Shown in pieces: positions 30,606 through 39,508 of a DNA stretch of 64,000 nt (within the stretch, counting starts at the first letter, position 1; each line of letters starts with the position of its first letter). Source of the stretch: Comamonadaceae bacterium (GTDB lineage: Bacteria; Pseudomonadota; Gammaproteobacteria; Burkholderiales; Burkholderiaceae_C); assembly GCA_947375135.1 (NCBI GenBank), contig CANCER010000008.1:62001-126000 (forward strand), read 5' to 3'. The notes below the pieces were generated by a model, which did not search any database, was not told where the DNA came from, and saw only the letters and a list, made by a program, of their open reading frames with translations. The translations under genes and the position numbers were made by a program.

Positions 30606-31123
30606 GGCTGCATTGTCGTTGCCATGGCCTGCTCCAACTTCAGTAAGGCTGTTTTGCGCTCCAGACCACCGGCATACCCGGTGAGCGAGCCATCCGCGCC
30701 CACCACGCGGTGGCAAGGCACCACGATGCTGATGGGGTTGCGGCCCACCGCCGCGCCCACAGCCCGAAAGGCGGCGGGCCGGCCGATGCGCGTGCCCAAG
30801 GCGCCGTAGGAGAGGGTATGGCCGGCAGGTATCTCCAGTAAGCCATGCCACACCGCTTGCTGGAACGTCGTGCCCCGGTCCAGGTCCAACGGCAAATCGA
30901 ATGCCCGGCGCTGGCCGGCAAAGTACTGCGCCAACTCGTTCTGAGCCTGTTGCAGCACGGGATGGTCGGGCTGTTCGGGCCAGCCCCGGGTGTCGGGCAT
31001 GTACTTCTGGCCATCGAACCAGAGGCCTGCCAGGCCTTTGTCGGTGGCGGCCAGGGTCATGGGGCCCAGCGGGCTGGCAAAGGTGCAGCGTACCGGGGTG
31101 GCTTGCGACTTGGGAGTTTTCAT
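30602..31123 (-). CDS. ogt: Methylated-DNA--protein-cysteine methyltransferase
   Basis: 173-residue DNA-repair protein that removes methyl groups from O6-methylguanine onto its own cysteine. The acceptor is in ISIVVPCHRVVGADGSLTGYAGG near residue 140; the helix-turn-helix and Arg finger precede it (TTFQQAVWHGLLEIPAGHTLSYGALG). I chose ATG 31123, preceded by AGGAAGG, rather than an in-frame start at 31198. No Ada regulatory domain is present. Followed by a coupled DMT transporter gene. Confidence 0.92.
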   Translation of the reverse strand: MKTPKSQATPVRCTFASPLGPMTLAATDKGLAGLWFDGQKYMPDTRGWPEQPDHPVLQQAQNELAQYFAGQRRAFDLPLDLDRGTTFQQAVWHGLLEIPAGHTLSYGALGTRIGRPAAFRAVGAAVGRNPISIVVPCHRVVGADGSLTGYAGGLERKTALLKLEQAMATTMQP

Positions 31124-31255
31124 GGGGAAGTTCCTTCCTGGGGATGGGCAGTGCCGGACGCACACCCCGGCGTAGCTGCATGATACGCAGGCCTGCACCT
31201 ACAATGTGCGGCGACCAAAGCAACCGCTGACACAGCACCTCCACTAGGGAAAAAC

Positions 31256-32638
31256 ATGCATCTCAACGCCGGCATTTTCAAGGCCTACGACATCCGGGGC
31301 ATCGTCCCTTCCACCCTGAATGAAGACATCGCACTCGGCCTGGGCCGTGCCTTCGGCAGCGTGGCGGTGGCCCAGGGGCAAACCACGGTGGCGGTGGGTC
31401 GTGATGGACGCCTGAGCGGCCCCGCGCTGTCGGCTGCCTTGATTCGCGGTTTGATGGATGTGGGCGTGCAGGTGATTGACGTGGGCGTGGTCACCACGCC
31501 CATGCTGTACTTTGCAGCCAACACCTTGTGCGCCAGCGGCATCCAGCTCACCGGCAGCCACAACCCGCGCGATTACAACGGTTTCAAGATGGTGATGGGC
31601 GGTAAGGCCATTTACGGCGACGAGATCCAGGGCCTGCGCCGCATGATGGAAACCGAGAGCTGGACCCTGAAGACCGGCGGCACTTGCAAGCAGGAGGATG
31701 TGCTGGCGGCCTACACGGCCCGCATCGTCGGCGACATCAAGCTGACCCGCCCCATGAAGATCGTGGTGGACTCTGGCAACGGCGTGGCCGGCGCCTCGGC
31801 CCCCGCCATCCTGCGCGCCATCGGCTGCGAAGTGACCGAGCTGTTCAGTGAAGTGGACGGCAATTTTCCCAACCACCACCCTGACCCCAGCAAGCCCGAA
31901 AACCTGCGCGACCTGATGGCCGCCCTGCAAAGCGGCGACGCCGAGCTCGGCCTGGCCTTTGATGGCGACGGCGACCGCCTGGGCATCGTCACCAAACAGG
32001 GCAACAACATTTACCCGGACCGCCAGATGATGCTGTTCGCCCGCGATGTGCTGTCGCGCGTGCCCGGCGGCACCATTATTTTTGATGTGAAGTGTTCGCA
32101 GCGCCTGGCGCCCGCCATTGAAGCCGCCGGCGGTGTAGCCATGATGTACAAGACCGGCCACTCGTTGATCAAGGCCAAGATGCGCGAGATTGACTCGCCC
32201 CTGGGCGGCGAGATGAGCGGCCACATTTTCTTCAAGGAGCGTTGGTTCGGCTTTGACGACGGCACCTATTCCGGCTGCCGCCTGCTGGAAATTGTGAGCC
32301 GTGCGCCCGACGCCGGTGTCGTGCTGGACGCCTTGCCCACCAGTTTCTCCACACCCGAACTCAACGTGGCCTGCGCCGAAGGCCAGGCCCATGGTCTGGT
32401 GGACCAACTGGTGGCCAAGGTGGACTTTGCCGCACCGGCGGTCATCACTACCATCGACGGCCTGCGCGTGGACTGGCCGGACGGCTTTGGCCTGGTGCGC
32501 GCCTCCAACACCACGCCGGTGCTGGTGCTGCGCTTTGAAGGCCATACGCCTGAGGCGCTGGAGCGCATCCAGAGCGCCATGCTGGCCTTGTTGCGCTCGG
32601 TCAAGCCGGATGCCAAGTTCGAGGAAGCCGCGCATTGA
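31256..32638 (+). CDS. Phosphomannomutase/phosphoglucomutase
   Basis: 460-residue alpha-D-phosphohexomutase interconverting hexose-1- and hexose-6-phosphates, supplying sugar nucleotides for LPS and exopolysaccharide. The phospho-serine loop is TGSHNPRDYNGFK near residue 100, the Mg loop is AFDGDGDRLGIV near residue 240, and the sugar loop is GEMSGHIFF near residue 320. This resembles the dual-specificity AlgC/ManB type. It overlaps the start of waaC, linking it to LPS core synthesis. Confidence 0.92.
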   Translation: MHLNAGIFKAYDIRGIVPSTLNEDIALGLGRAFGSVAVAQGQTTVAVGRDGRLSGPALSAALIRGLMDVGVQVIDVGVVTTPMLYFAANTLCASGIQLTGSHNPRDYNGFKMVMGGKAIYGDEIQGLRRMMETESWTLKTGGTCKQEDVLAAYTARIVGDIKLTRPMKIVVDSGNGVAGASAPAILRAIGCEVTELFSEVDGNFPNHHPDPSKPENLRDLMAALQSGDAELGLAFDGDGDRLGIVTKQGNNIYPDRQMMLFARDVLSRVPGGTIIFDVKCSQRLAPAIEAAGGVAMMYKTGHSLIKAKMREIDSPLGGEMSGHIFFKERWFGFDDGTYSGCRLLEIVSRAPDAGVVLDALPTSFSTPELNVACAEGQAHGLVDQLVAKVDFAAPAVITTIDGLRVDWPDGFGLVRASNTTPVLVLRFEGHTPEALERIQSAMLALLRSVKPDAKFEEAAH

Positions 32639-33702
32639 GTTTGGTCGCGCGTCACGTGCCGCGCGTTCTCATCGTCAAGCTGTCCTCGCTGGGCGATGTG
32701 GTGCATGCGATGGCGGCCGTGCAGGATATTCGCCGCGCCTACCCCACTGCCCAGATTGACTGGGTGGTAGAGCGCGCCTTTGCGCCGCTGGTGGCGCGCT
32801 GCGAAGGTGTGCACCGCGCCATCCCCTGCGAGCTGCGGCGCTGGCGCAAAAGTTTTTGGTCGGCAGAGACGCGCCGCGAGTGGGCGGCCTTCAAGACCGA
32901 CTTGCAGGCCCAGGCCTATGACGCGGTGATTGATCTGCAGGGTCTGACCAAATCGGCGTTGTTGTCCTGGCTGGCACAAACCACGGTGGGGGGTCTGCGT
33001 TACAGCATGGCGAACCAGACCGAGGGCTCCAGCTTTGAAGCGCCGGCACGCTGGCTGGCCGATGTGGCCATTCGGCTGGAGCCGCATGTGCATGCGGTGG
33101 AGCGCGCGCGGCTGCTGTGCGCCGAGGCGCTGGGTTACGGTGTGGAAGGCGCGCCCCGGTTCGGCCTGCACGCCGGTAGCCTGGCGGTGGCCCAGCCGCA
33201 AGCCCGCGCGCAACACCAGCTGCTGGCCAATCCGGGTGCGGCGGCCAACCCCTTTGCGCCGCGCAAACCGGTGGTGGTGCTGGTGCATGGCACCTCGCGC
33301 AAAGACAAGGAATGGCCGCTGGCGTCCTGGATAGAACTTGGCCAGCGCCTGAATCACAGTGGCTTTTGTGTTGCCCTGGCCCATGGCAGCGCTGCGGAGA
33401 AAGCCGTGAGCGAAGCCATCGCTGCGGAACTGGCAGATGCCTGGGTCTGGCCGCTCATGGCGCTGGATGCGCTCACCGACACCATGGCGCAGTGCGCCGG
33501 TGTGGTTGGCGTGGACAGCGGCCTCTCGCACATTGCTGTGGCGCTCGGTTTGCCGCATGTGCAGATCTACAACTTTGATACCGCCTGGCGCACGGGCGTC
33601 GACAACCCACACCAGGTCTGTGTCTATGCCTCCCCCGCCCCGGATGTGGACAGCGTCTGGCAAGCTTGGGATGCGCTGGCCACCCCGGTGCTGTGCCGAT
33701 GA
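32635..33702 (+). CDS. waaC: Lipopolysaccharide heptosyltransferase I
   Basis: 355-residue GT9 glycosyltransferase that adds the first heptose to Kdo2-lipid A at the inner membrane. N-terminal VLIVKLSSLGDVVHAMAAVQDIRRAYP is the WaaC signature. The C-terminal donor site shows GTSRKDKEWPLASWIELG and GVVGVDSGLSHIAVALGLP. The start is the TTG at 32635, overlapping the mutase stop. The stop overlaps the next gene (waaA) as ATGA. Confidence 0.92.
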   Translation: MSLVARHVPRVLIVKLSSLGDVVHAMAAVQDIRRAYPTAQIDWVVERAFAPLVARCEGVHRAIPCELRRWRKSFWSAETRREWAAFKTDLQAQAYDAVIDLQGLTKSALLSWLAQTTVGGLRYSMANQTEGSSFEAPARWLADVAIRLEPHVHAVERARLLCAEALGYGVEGAPRFGLHAGSLAVAQPQARAQHQLLANPGAAANPFAPRKPVVVLVHGTSRKDKEWPLASWIELGQRLNHSGFCVALAHGSAAEKAVSEAIAAELADAWVWPLMALDALTDTMAQCAGVVGVDSGLSHIAVALGLPHVQIYNFDTAWRTGVDNPHQVCVYASPAPDVDSVWQAWDALATPVLCR

Positions 33703-34961
33703 TGCGTGGGCTGTACTCTCTGGCGCTGTGGCTGATGCAGCCGCTGGTGCGCGCCAAGCTGCGCCGCCGCGCCGTGAACGAGCCGCGTTATGGGCACGCG
33801 ATTGAGCAGCGTTTTGGCACATACGCGTTTCCCCCGCTTTCCCGAGACAGCACCAGGCCTCTGATTTGGGTGCATGCCGTGTCTCTGGGTGAAACCCGTG
33901 CCGCCGCCGTCTTGGTGGTCGGCTTGCGCAAGAAGTACCCCGGCATGCGGTTGCTGCTGACCCACGGCACGGCTACCGGCTGGGAGCAGGGCAGCGCACT
34001 GCTGGCAGAGGGCGACCTGCAGGTGTGGCAGCCCTGGGACACACCCGGTGCAGTGCAACGCTTCCTTGCGCAATTTCAGCCGCGCATGGGCCTGCTCATG
34101 GAGACCGAGGTCTGGCCGAACATGGTGGCTTTATGCCAGCAGGCGGGCGTGCCCCTTTGCCTGGTGAACGCGCGCCTGAGTGAGAAGTCCATGCAGCAGG
34201 CCCGGCGCCTGCGCTGGCTCTCGCACCCGGCCTATGCGGGCTTGCATGCGGTGCTGGCACAGACCGAAGACGATGCCCGGCGCCTGCGTGCGCTGGGTGC
34301 CGCAGTGCAGGCAGTCACGGGCAATTTGAAGTTCGACGCCACGCCCGATGCCGCGCTTCTGGCGCGGGGCCAGGCGTGGCGTGCCACCAGCGCCACGCCG
34401 GTGGTGATGTTCACCAGCTCGCGCGAGGGTGAGGAGCAAATGTTCATCGATGCACTCCGGGCCAAGCCCGTAGCCGGCGTGCAATGGCTGATCGTGCCGC
34501 GCCACCCGCAACGTTTTGATGCCGTGGCCGCGTTGTTCCAAACAGCAGGCTATGGAGTGTCGCGCCGCTGTGCGTGGGTTGATGCGCCAGCGCCAGCCGA
34601 CATCTGGCTGGGTGACTCCTTGGGGGAAATGGCGCTGTACTACGGGCTGGCCGATGTCGCGCTGTTGGGTGGCAGCTTTGCGCCCCTGGGCGGGCAAAAC
34701 CTGATCGAGGCCGCCGCCTGCGGCTGCCCGGTACTCATGGGCCCGCACACCTTCAACTTCGCGCAGGCTGCGCAGACGGCCCAGGCCGAAGGTGCGGCCA
34801 TTCGCTGCGTGGACTTGTCTGATGCCGTGCGGCACAGTGCTGCGCTCGTCGCAGACCCGGCCCGCCTTGCCCGGACACGCAAGGCCGCGCTGGCCTGGAG
34901 CGTGGCCCACCAAGGTGCCACGCGCCGCACGCTGGATGCTTTGGATTCCGTACGGATGTGA
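33699..34961 (+). CDS. waaA: 3-deoxy-D-manno-octulosonic-acid (Kdo) transferase
   Basis: 420-residue GT30 enzyme that attaches Kdo to lipid IVA, with an N-terminal membrane-anchoring hydrophobic stretch. Family blocks are WVHAVSLGETRAA near residue 60, METEVWPNMVALCQQAGVPL near residue 130, and GSFAPLGGQNLIEAAACGCPVLMGPH near residue 325. It overlaps waaC by 4 bp at ATGA; the second ATG (33702) is also possible. The 96-bp gap after it is convergent with the nucleotidyltransferase gene and contains one of a pair of direct repeats. Confidence 0.94.
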   Translation: MMRGLYSLALWLMQPLVRAKLRRRAVNEPRYGHAIEQRFGTYAFPPLSRDSTRPLIWVHAVSLGETRAAAVLVVGLRKKYPGMRLLLTHGTATGWEQGSALLAEGDLQVWQPWDTPGAVQRFLAQFQPRMGLLMETEVWPNMVALCQQAGVPLCLVNARLSEKSMQQARRLRWLSHPAYAGLHAVLAQTEDDARRLRALGAAVQAVTGNLKFDATPDAALLARGQAWRATSATPVVMFTSSREGEEQMFIDALRAKPVAGVQWLIVPRHPQRFDAVAALFQTAGYGVSRRCAWVDAPAPADIWLGDSLGEMALYYGLADVALLGGSFAPLGGQNLIEAAACGCPVLMGPHTFNFAQAAQTAQAEGAAIRCVDLSDAVRHSAALVADPARLARTRKAALAWSVAHQGATRRTLDALDSVRM

Positions 34962-35010
34962 GGGCGGATTGCGCGCTATGTCCGGGACGGGCTGGAACCA
35001 GTAATTTCTA

Positions 35011-36016
35011 AAGTTAAACGTCAGCACCTGATTGCGGCAAATCGCGAACTGGGGACGTTACCGATCGGCAAGCAAATGCGGCAACCGCTCATGGAGTGCC
35101 CACTCCACCGCATCTGCCTGCAAGGCATCCCGTCGGCGTTTGAGCGGGTCTCGATCTGCTTCCTTAGACATCCAGCGTTTAAAACTGACGAACACAGCAG
35201 GGTGAATGGTGGTCAGCCGTGCCATTTTGCCGTTTTCCGCCACGACGATTTCTGAGAACTCTGGAGCATTCACCAGTTCATCTGCGCGCTTGGCCTGAAC
35301 CACCCAGAAGTCGTCCTCCGCATTACTCAGTCGGATCGGATGGGGATCCCCACCCTTCGCAATTCTGCGGATGATGTCGACCTCGAAACCGTCTTTGTTG
35401 ACCGCCGTGTATTTTTGCTCTTCGTTGACCTGAAACGTCTTGTCCACCTTTTGCAAAGCAGCCAGCATGGAGGGTGAGTCTTGCAGCAGCTTTTGTGCGA
35501 AGGTCACCCGCTTGCGGGTATCCCAGAGCAGATCAATGTCCCGTGTTGATGTGATTTCTGATGCAAAGCGCACGCCGGCTGCCGCCTCGTAGGCATACAA
35601 CGCATGGGTTCCTACCACCCTGAAATACTCGTCCAAACCTGCATTTGCCAGGCGACTGAGAATGGCCACCGCAATCGTTGGCATGCGCCCTACGCGCAGA
35701 GCCCGGTTCATGCGTTCATGCTTGTCCACCGATGCCTTCAGGCTGCTGAGACGCTCTTCGACGGAATGCTTCTTGCCGATGAAGCCGTCATACATGTCTT
35801 GCGTTTCCGCCGAACGCCTGCCCAGGCTTTTTTGACCGCCGGTCACGCTGGTACGAATGAGATAGTCTTTCTCGTCGACCGTCTTCCAGACCATTCCACC
35901 ACGCACTTGAAGCGCGTTTTTCCGAGTGCGTTCCTGTTCGACAAAGGTGGCTCTGGCGTCGATGTACTGACGCGCCGCATCCGGTTCGATCTCCAGACTT
36001 TCCAAGTTAAATGTCA
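35011..36016. repeat. Short direct repeats bracketing the nucleotidyltransferase gene
   Basis: AAGTTAAACGTCA at 35011-35023 and AAGTTAAATGTCA at 36004-36016 match in 12 of 13 positions. Weaker similarity extends about 7 bases outward, with one gap. The second copy covers the first codons of the gene. The pair may be the scar of an insertion or only chance. Confidence 0.4.
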
Positions 36017-36017
36017 T
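35058..36017 (-). CDS. GSU2403-type nucleotidyltransferase-fold protein
   Basis: 319-residue protein. The second half looks like a minimal nucleotidyltransferase: VVGTHALYAYEAAAGVRF near residue 137 followed by STRDIDLLWDTRK, which supplies the DxD metal pair, then VDIIRRIAKGGDPHPIRLS. The N-terminal 110 residues are helical and charged. Such domains are found in stress, toxin-antitoxin and defence loci, but no partner antitoxin is obvious. The gene is visibly lower in GC than its neighbours and is bracketed by a near-identical 13-bp sequence at 35011-35023 and 36004-36016, suggesting transfer. Confidence 0.7.
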   Translation of the reverse strand: MTFNLESLEIEPDAARQYIDARATFVEQERTRKNALQVRGGMVWKTVDEKDYLIRTSVTGGQKSLGRRSAETQDMYDGFIGKKHSVEERLSSLKASVDKHERMNRALRVGRMPTIAVAILSRLANAGLDEYFRVVGTHALYAYEAAAGVRFASEITSTRDIDLLWDTRKRVTFAQKLLQDSPSMLAALQKVDKTFQVNEEQKYTAVNKDGFEVDIIRRIAKGGDPHPIRLSNAEDDFWVVQAKRADELVNAPEFSEIVVAENGKMARLTTIHPAVFVSFKRWMSKEADRDPLKRRRDALQADAVEWALHERLPHLLADR

Positions 36018-36162
36018 TTTGCAATATTACTTGGAAATTTCAGCCTTGCAAGAGCTGGAGGGGAATTTCATTCGTCCGTAAACGCGGCAAAGCCAACCAC
36101 CACCCTGCCCGGTGTGACTTCAACGGGCAGTACAGGTCTCCTTGGAAAGCGTTTGGCGAACG

Positions 36163-36270
36163 ACTGCTCTCTGCATTTCGTTGACAGAGAATTTCAGGCC
36201 CCCGGCGCATGAAGGCACGTTGCTGACAGGCGATCGTTCCCTTCGCAAGTCCATTGCGCAGCGGGTAACC
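36163..36270 (+). pseudogene. PIN-domain-like fragment
   Basis: One forward frame reads TALCISLTENF and then GTLLTGDRSLRKSIAQ, resembling the C-terminal third of PIN-domain ribonucleases (toxins), where an Asp- or Ser-containing helix is followed by LLTGDRxLR. No start, upstream acidic residues or C-terminal strand can be followed, so at best this is a remnant. It lies between the nucleotidyltransferase gene and the CDP-diglyceride synthase gene. The rest of 36018-36282 shows nothing I recognise. Confidence 0.35.
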
Positions 36271-36282
36271 CACGCGAACAGC

Positions 36283-37272
36283 CTACAAATCGAAATACCA
36301 GCGCGCCGAGTGAAAAAACACCGGAGCGGCAAAACACAGCGCGTCAACCCGGTCCAGCAGGCCGCCGGCGCCCGTGACAGCGCGGCCCTGTGTGCCCCAG
36401 CTGGGGATGCCACGGTCGCGCTTGAGGGCCTTCATGACAAAGTGCCCCAGCGAGCCGGCCAGGCAGGCGATGAAGGCGAAGGCAAAAGCGGTGCCCGGCA
36501 CCCAGGGGGTGATGCCGGCCAGTGCCGCGCCAAAGACGCTGGCCGTGACCATGCCAATGCCCCAACTGCTCCAGTGAAAACTGCTGCTGATGGCGGGGGC
36601 CACGGCTTTGCTTTTCAGCCAGCGCCCGCACAGGTGCTGGGTCACCATGCACACCTGCACCACCATCACCAGAAAAAACACCATAAAGGCGTTGCGGTGG
36701 TCGTAGCCGGGGAAGTGCAGCATCAGCAGCGCGGGCACATGGCTCATGCCGTAAATGCAGACCATGATGCCCCATTGCAGCTTGGCGTTGCGCTCCAGAA
36801 AGTGCTGAGGGTCATTGGCCAGCGCGCTGACCACTGCCAGCGCCAGGAACACAAACACCGGGATGAACACCGCAAACATGTCAAAGTGCTCGGCCCAGAC
36901 CAGCCAGTATTGCAGCGGTAGCACCACAAAAAAGGCCAGCACCAGGCTGCGGTGGTCGCCGCGCCGGGTGGGCGAGAGCGTCAGAAACTCGCGCAGCGAG
37001 AAGAAGGACACCAGCCCGAAGAGCGTGAGCGCGACCTGGTTGCCCATCATCCAGCCCAGCCAGAACACCAGCACCATGACCCAACTGGTGCGGATGATGC
37101 CGTTGATGCTGTCCAGATTGGCGCGGTGCTGCTCGGCCCGGGCATCGTCATGGAATTCCTTGATGGAAAACGCGAAGGCGGTCAGGCTGGCCATTAGCAA
37201 CAGGCCGAACACCAGAATGAACAGCGCGCCGATCTGCTGTGTGGGTGTCAGGTTCTTCAGATAGAAATACAT
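36283..37272 (-). CDS. Phosphatidate cytidylyltransferase-family membrane protein
   Basis: 329-residue membrane protein of the CDP-diglyceride synthase family with about eight membrane segments. The C-terminal signature appears as LGHFVMKALKRDRGIPSWG and then GAGGLLDRVDALCF, matching KRxxxxKDxxxxxPxHGGxxDRxD with Gly-Ala in place of His-Gly. This is the YnbB-like branch often found beside a 1-acylglycerol-3-phosphate acyltransferase gene, as here. A second, housekeeping cdsA is therefore expected elsewhere in the genome. Confidence 0.85.
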   Translation of the reverse strand: MYFYLKNLTPTQQIGALFILVFGLLLMASLTAFAFSIKEFHDDARAEQHRANLDSINGIIRTSWVMVLVFWLGWMMGNQVALTLFGLVSFFSLREFLTLSPTRRGDHRSLVLAFFVVLPLQYWLVWAEHFDMFAVFIPVFVFLALAVVSALANDPQHFLERNAKLQWGIMVCIYGMSHVPALLMLHFPGYDHRNAFMVFFLVMVVQVCMVTQHLCGRWLKSKAVAPAISSSFHWSSWGIGMVTASVFGAALAGITPWVPGTAFAFAFIACLAGSLGHFVMKALKRDRGIPSWGTQGRAVTGAGGLLDRVDALCFAAPVFFHSARWYFDL

Positions 37273-37288
37273 GGGAATGTCTTACGGC

Positions 37289-37900
37289 CTAGACATCGCG
37301 CAGGGCGATCACGGCATGGCGGGCGCGGTCGAGAAACACGCGGTGGTCTTCGCCCGGTAGCAACTGCATGGGTGCGCCAAAAGTCACCGAGCACAGCACC
37401 GGCACCGGTACCACCTCGCCTTTGGGCAGCACATGCTGCACGTTGTTGATCCAGGCCGGCACCAGCACGGCGTGCGGGAACTTGAGCGCCAGGTTGTACA
37501 AGCCGGCCTTGAAGACCTGGGGCTCACCGGTGTGGCCGCGCGTGCCTTCGGGAAACAGAATGAGGGAGTCACCCTGGGCCAGCGCTTCGAACAAAGGCTC
37601 CAGCGGGTCTTCATCAGCCGTGCGCTCGCGCGAGACGTAGATCACGTGGAACACTTCGGTGGTCAACCACTATTTGAAGGGGGTCTTGGTCCAGTAGTCG
37701 CGCGCGGCAATGGCGCGTGTCATGTGGCGCAGCTCCTTGGGTAGTGCAGCCCAGATCATGACCAGATCGGCATGGCTCTGGTGATTGGCAAAGTAAATGC
37801 GCTGCTCCGCCTTGGGCGGGCACCCGTACCATCTTGCCTGGGAGCCGGTGAGTACCCGGATCAGTCCCAGTAAAAAAAAAGCCATCAACTTAGCCAACAT
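37289..37900 (-). pseudogene. Lysophospholipid (1-acylglycerol-3-phosphate) acyltransferase interrupted by an in-frame amber codon
   Basis: The frame encodes a PlsC-family acyltransferase of about 203 codons. The first part begins MLAKLMAFFLLGLIRV and contains the catalytic HxxxxD in ANHQSHADLVMIW; the second has LILFPEGTRGHTGEP (FPEGTR motif). Between them, after RDYWTKTPFK, a TAG (37670-37672) interrupts the frame, and homology resumes in the same frame at once with WLTTEVFHVIYVSRE. A single substitution would explain it. It is therefore a recent pseudogene, a suppressed amber or a sequencing error. It is paired with the CDP-diglyceride synthase-like gene. Confidence 0.8.
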
Positions 37901-37931
37901 GGCAGGGATGATACAGAGAGCGTGCCCAAGC

Positions 37932-38648
37932 TCAGGGCAGCCTGGCATCCGCAAGGCGACCTGCGATGACACCGGCACGCCCGCTCAAGTAGGCTGAGTT
38001 GGGCAGCTTCTCGAAATACTTCGGGCGCGGCAGCATCACCACCAAGCGTGCCGCTTCATAGGCACTGAGTTTGGAAGCCGGCTTGCGGAAGTAGTGCTGG
38101 GCCGCAGCCTCTGCGCCGAACACACCTTCGCCCCATTCCACGCTGTTGAGGTAAATCTCCAGAATGCGCCGCTTGCTCAGCAATGTTTCCAGCGCCATGG
38201 TCAGCACAAACTCCTGGCCCTTGCGGAACAAGGTGCGCTCGCCGGACAGAAAGAGGTTCTTGGCCAGTTGCTGGGTGATGGTGGAGCCGCCCACCACCTT
38301 GGGTGGCTTGGTTGTGCCGCGCAGTTCGGCGCGTTGCTCGGCTTTGGCGTTTTTGCTCCAGGCTTTTTCCAGCGCGCCCCAGTCCACGCCGTCATGGCTG
38401 CTGAAGCCGTCGTCTTCCGAGGCTATGACGGCGCGCTTGAGGTTGTCGGAAATCTGGCCGTAGTCCACCCACTGTTGCCTCCAGGGCAGTGCGCCCTTGT
38501 CATGCGCCACCCGCCAGGCCTCGGAGCGCTGGAATGCGGTGGACTGCGGGGCCACGGCGGTCATCAGCGCAATGCGCCCTACAAAGTAGAGCTGAAGGCA
38601 CAACAGCGCCAGCACGCACAGCCCGGTCCAACGCCAAAAGGCCCTCAT
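37932..38648 (-). CDS. mtgA: Monofunctional biosynthetic peptidoglycan transglycosylase
   Basis: 238-residue GT51 glycosyltransferase that polymerises lipid II, anchored by one N-terminal membrane segment (about residues 7-28, WTGLCVLALLCLQLYFVG). The catalytic motif is VIASEDDGFSSHDGVDW near residue 75, with the second block GGSTITQQLAKNLFLSGERT near residue 120. There is no transpeptidase domain. It overlaps the tonB-like gene by 4 bp at ATGA (38645-38648). Confidence 0.94.
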   Translation of the reverse strand: MRAFWRWTGLCVLALLCLQLYFVGRIALMTAVAPQSTAFQRSEAWRVAHDKGALPWRQQWVDYGQISDNLKRAVIASEDDGFSSHDGVDWGALEKAWSKNAKAEQRAELRGTTKPPKVVGGSTITQQLAKNLFLSGERTLFRKGQEFVLTMALETLLSKRRILEIYLNSVEWGEGVFGAEAAAQHYFRKPASKLSAYEAARLVVMLPRPKYFEKLPNSAYLSGRAGVIAGRLADARLP

Positions 38649-39508
38649 TGCGCGGTGCTCACGTGGGCTTCCAGCGTTTCCTCACGGGTGAAGCGAAAAC
38701 GGGACACCACCACAAGCTGGTCAAACTCTTTTCGCATGGCGTGCGTAAAAGGGCCAAAGGGCCTCGACGTTCGTACGATGGCGGCGGCACGCCGGTCCAG
38801 CACGGGGTTGCCGGAGCTGGACACCACTTCGGTGCTGAGCACGCGGCCATCAAAGTTGACTGTCACGATCATGGTCAGGTCACCATAGAGTTTTTTGCCG
38901 TCGGCGGTAGGGAAGTTCTCGGTACCGCGGTCTTCAATGGCGTGGCGCAGGTTGTCGTAGTAGACGGCATAGACCCCCTCACGCGTGGAGGGGCTGATGT
39001 AGCGCTTTCTGGGGCGGGAATTTTCACTGTTGATGCGGCGCTCAATCTCGGCCAGCAGCTTGGCCAGTTCCCGTCGCTTTTCTTCACGCTGCACCTGGTC
39101 GGTCGTGTTACTCGGCAACTTGGGGTCCGAAGGTGCCAGGTGGGCGATTTGTTGGCGCACGGTGGACAGCAACAGGCTTTGCTGGTCCTGCAGGTGTTGC
39201 AGCTTGTTGGCGTTCACCATCTCCAGGGTTTCGCCGGTGTCGCTGAACTCCGAGGGCGGCAGCGGGCTGGTGGCCCTGCCTTGCGCGCTATCGCCGCCTC
39301 CCGTCAGGGTGGTCTGGGCAATCGCCTTGGCTTTGTCATTTTTTTCATGGGTGCGGGCATTGACCAGAATGACTTCCAGTGGCGTTTCCTGAAACACCCG
39401 CTTAAAGGATTCCGGGTCCACAAAGCGCACCGACAGCAGCACCGCGTGCACCGCAAGGGATGCACCCAGGGCAAGCTGCAATGTGCTGTATTGTTGGAGA
39501 AGGTTCAC
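38645..39508 (-). CDS. TonB-like energy transducer
   Basis: 287-residue periplasm-spanning protein with an N-terminal membrane anchor (ASLAVHAVLLSVRFV, about residues 15-30), a long Gln/Glu-rich central region with a coiled-coil look, and a C-terminal TonB-C domain from about residue 195 with GDLTMIVTVNFDGRVLSTEV and RRAAAIVRTSRPFGPF. No ExbB/ExbD genes or TonB-dependent receptor are nearby. It starts with GTG directly after the RNB-family gene stop. Position before mtgA and downstream of the RNB gene is common in Comamonadaceae. Confidence 0.83.
   Translation of the reverse strand: MNLLQQYSTLQLALGASLAVHAVLLSVRFVDPESFKRVFQETPLEVILVNARTHEKNDKAKAIAQTTLTGGGDSAQGRATSPLPPSEFSDTGETLEMVNANKLQHLQDQQSLLLSTVRQQIAHLAPSDPKLPSNTTDQVQREEKRRELAKLLAEIERRINSENSRPRKRYISPSTREGVYAVYYDNLRHAIEDRGTENFPTADGKKLYGDLTMIVTVNFDGRVLSTEVVSSSGNPVLDRRAAAIVRTSRPFGPFTHAMRKEFDQLVVVSRFRFTREETLEAHVSTAQ

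Noticed and set aside
31244-32635. 463-residue minus-strand frame over the phosphomannomutase gene
   Set aside because: Shadow with no recognisable motif; the mutase on the plus strand is intact.
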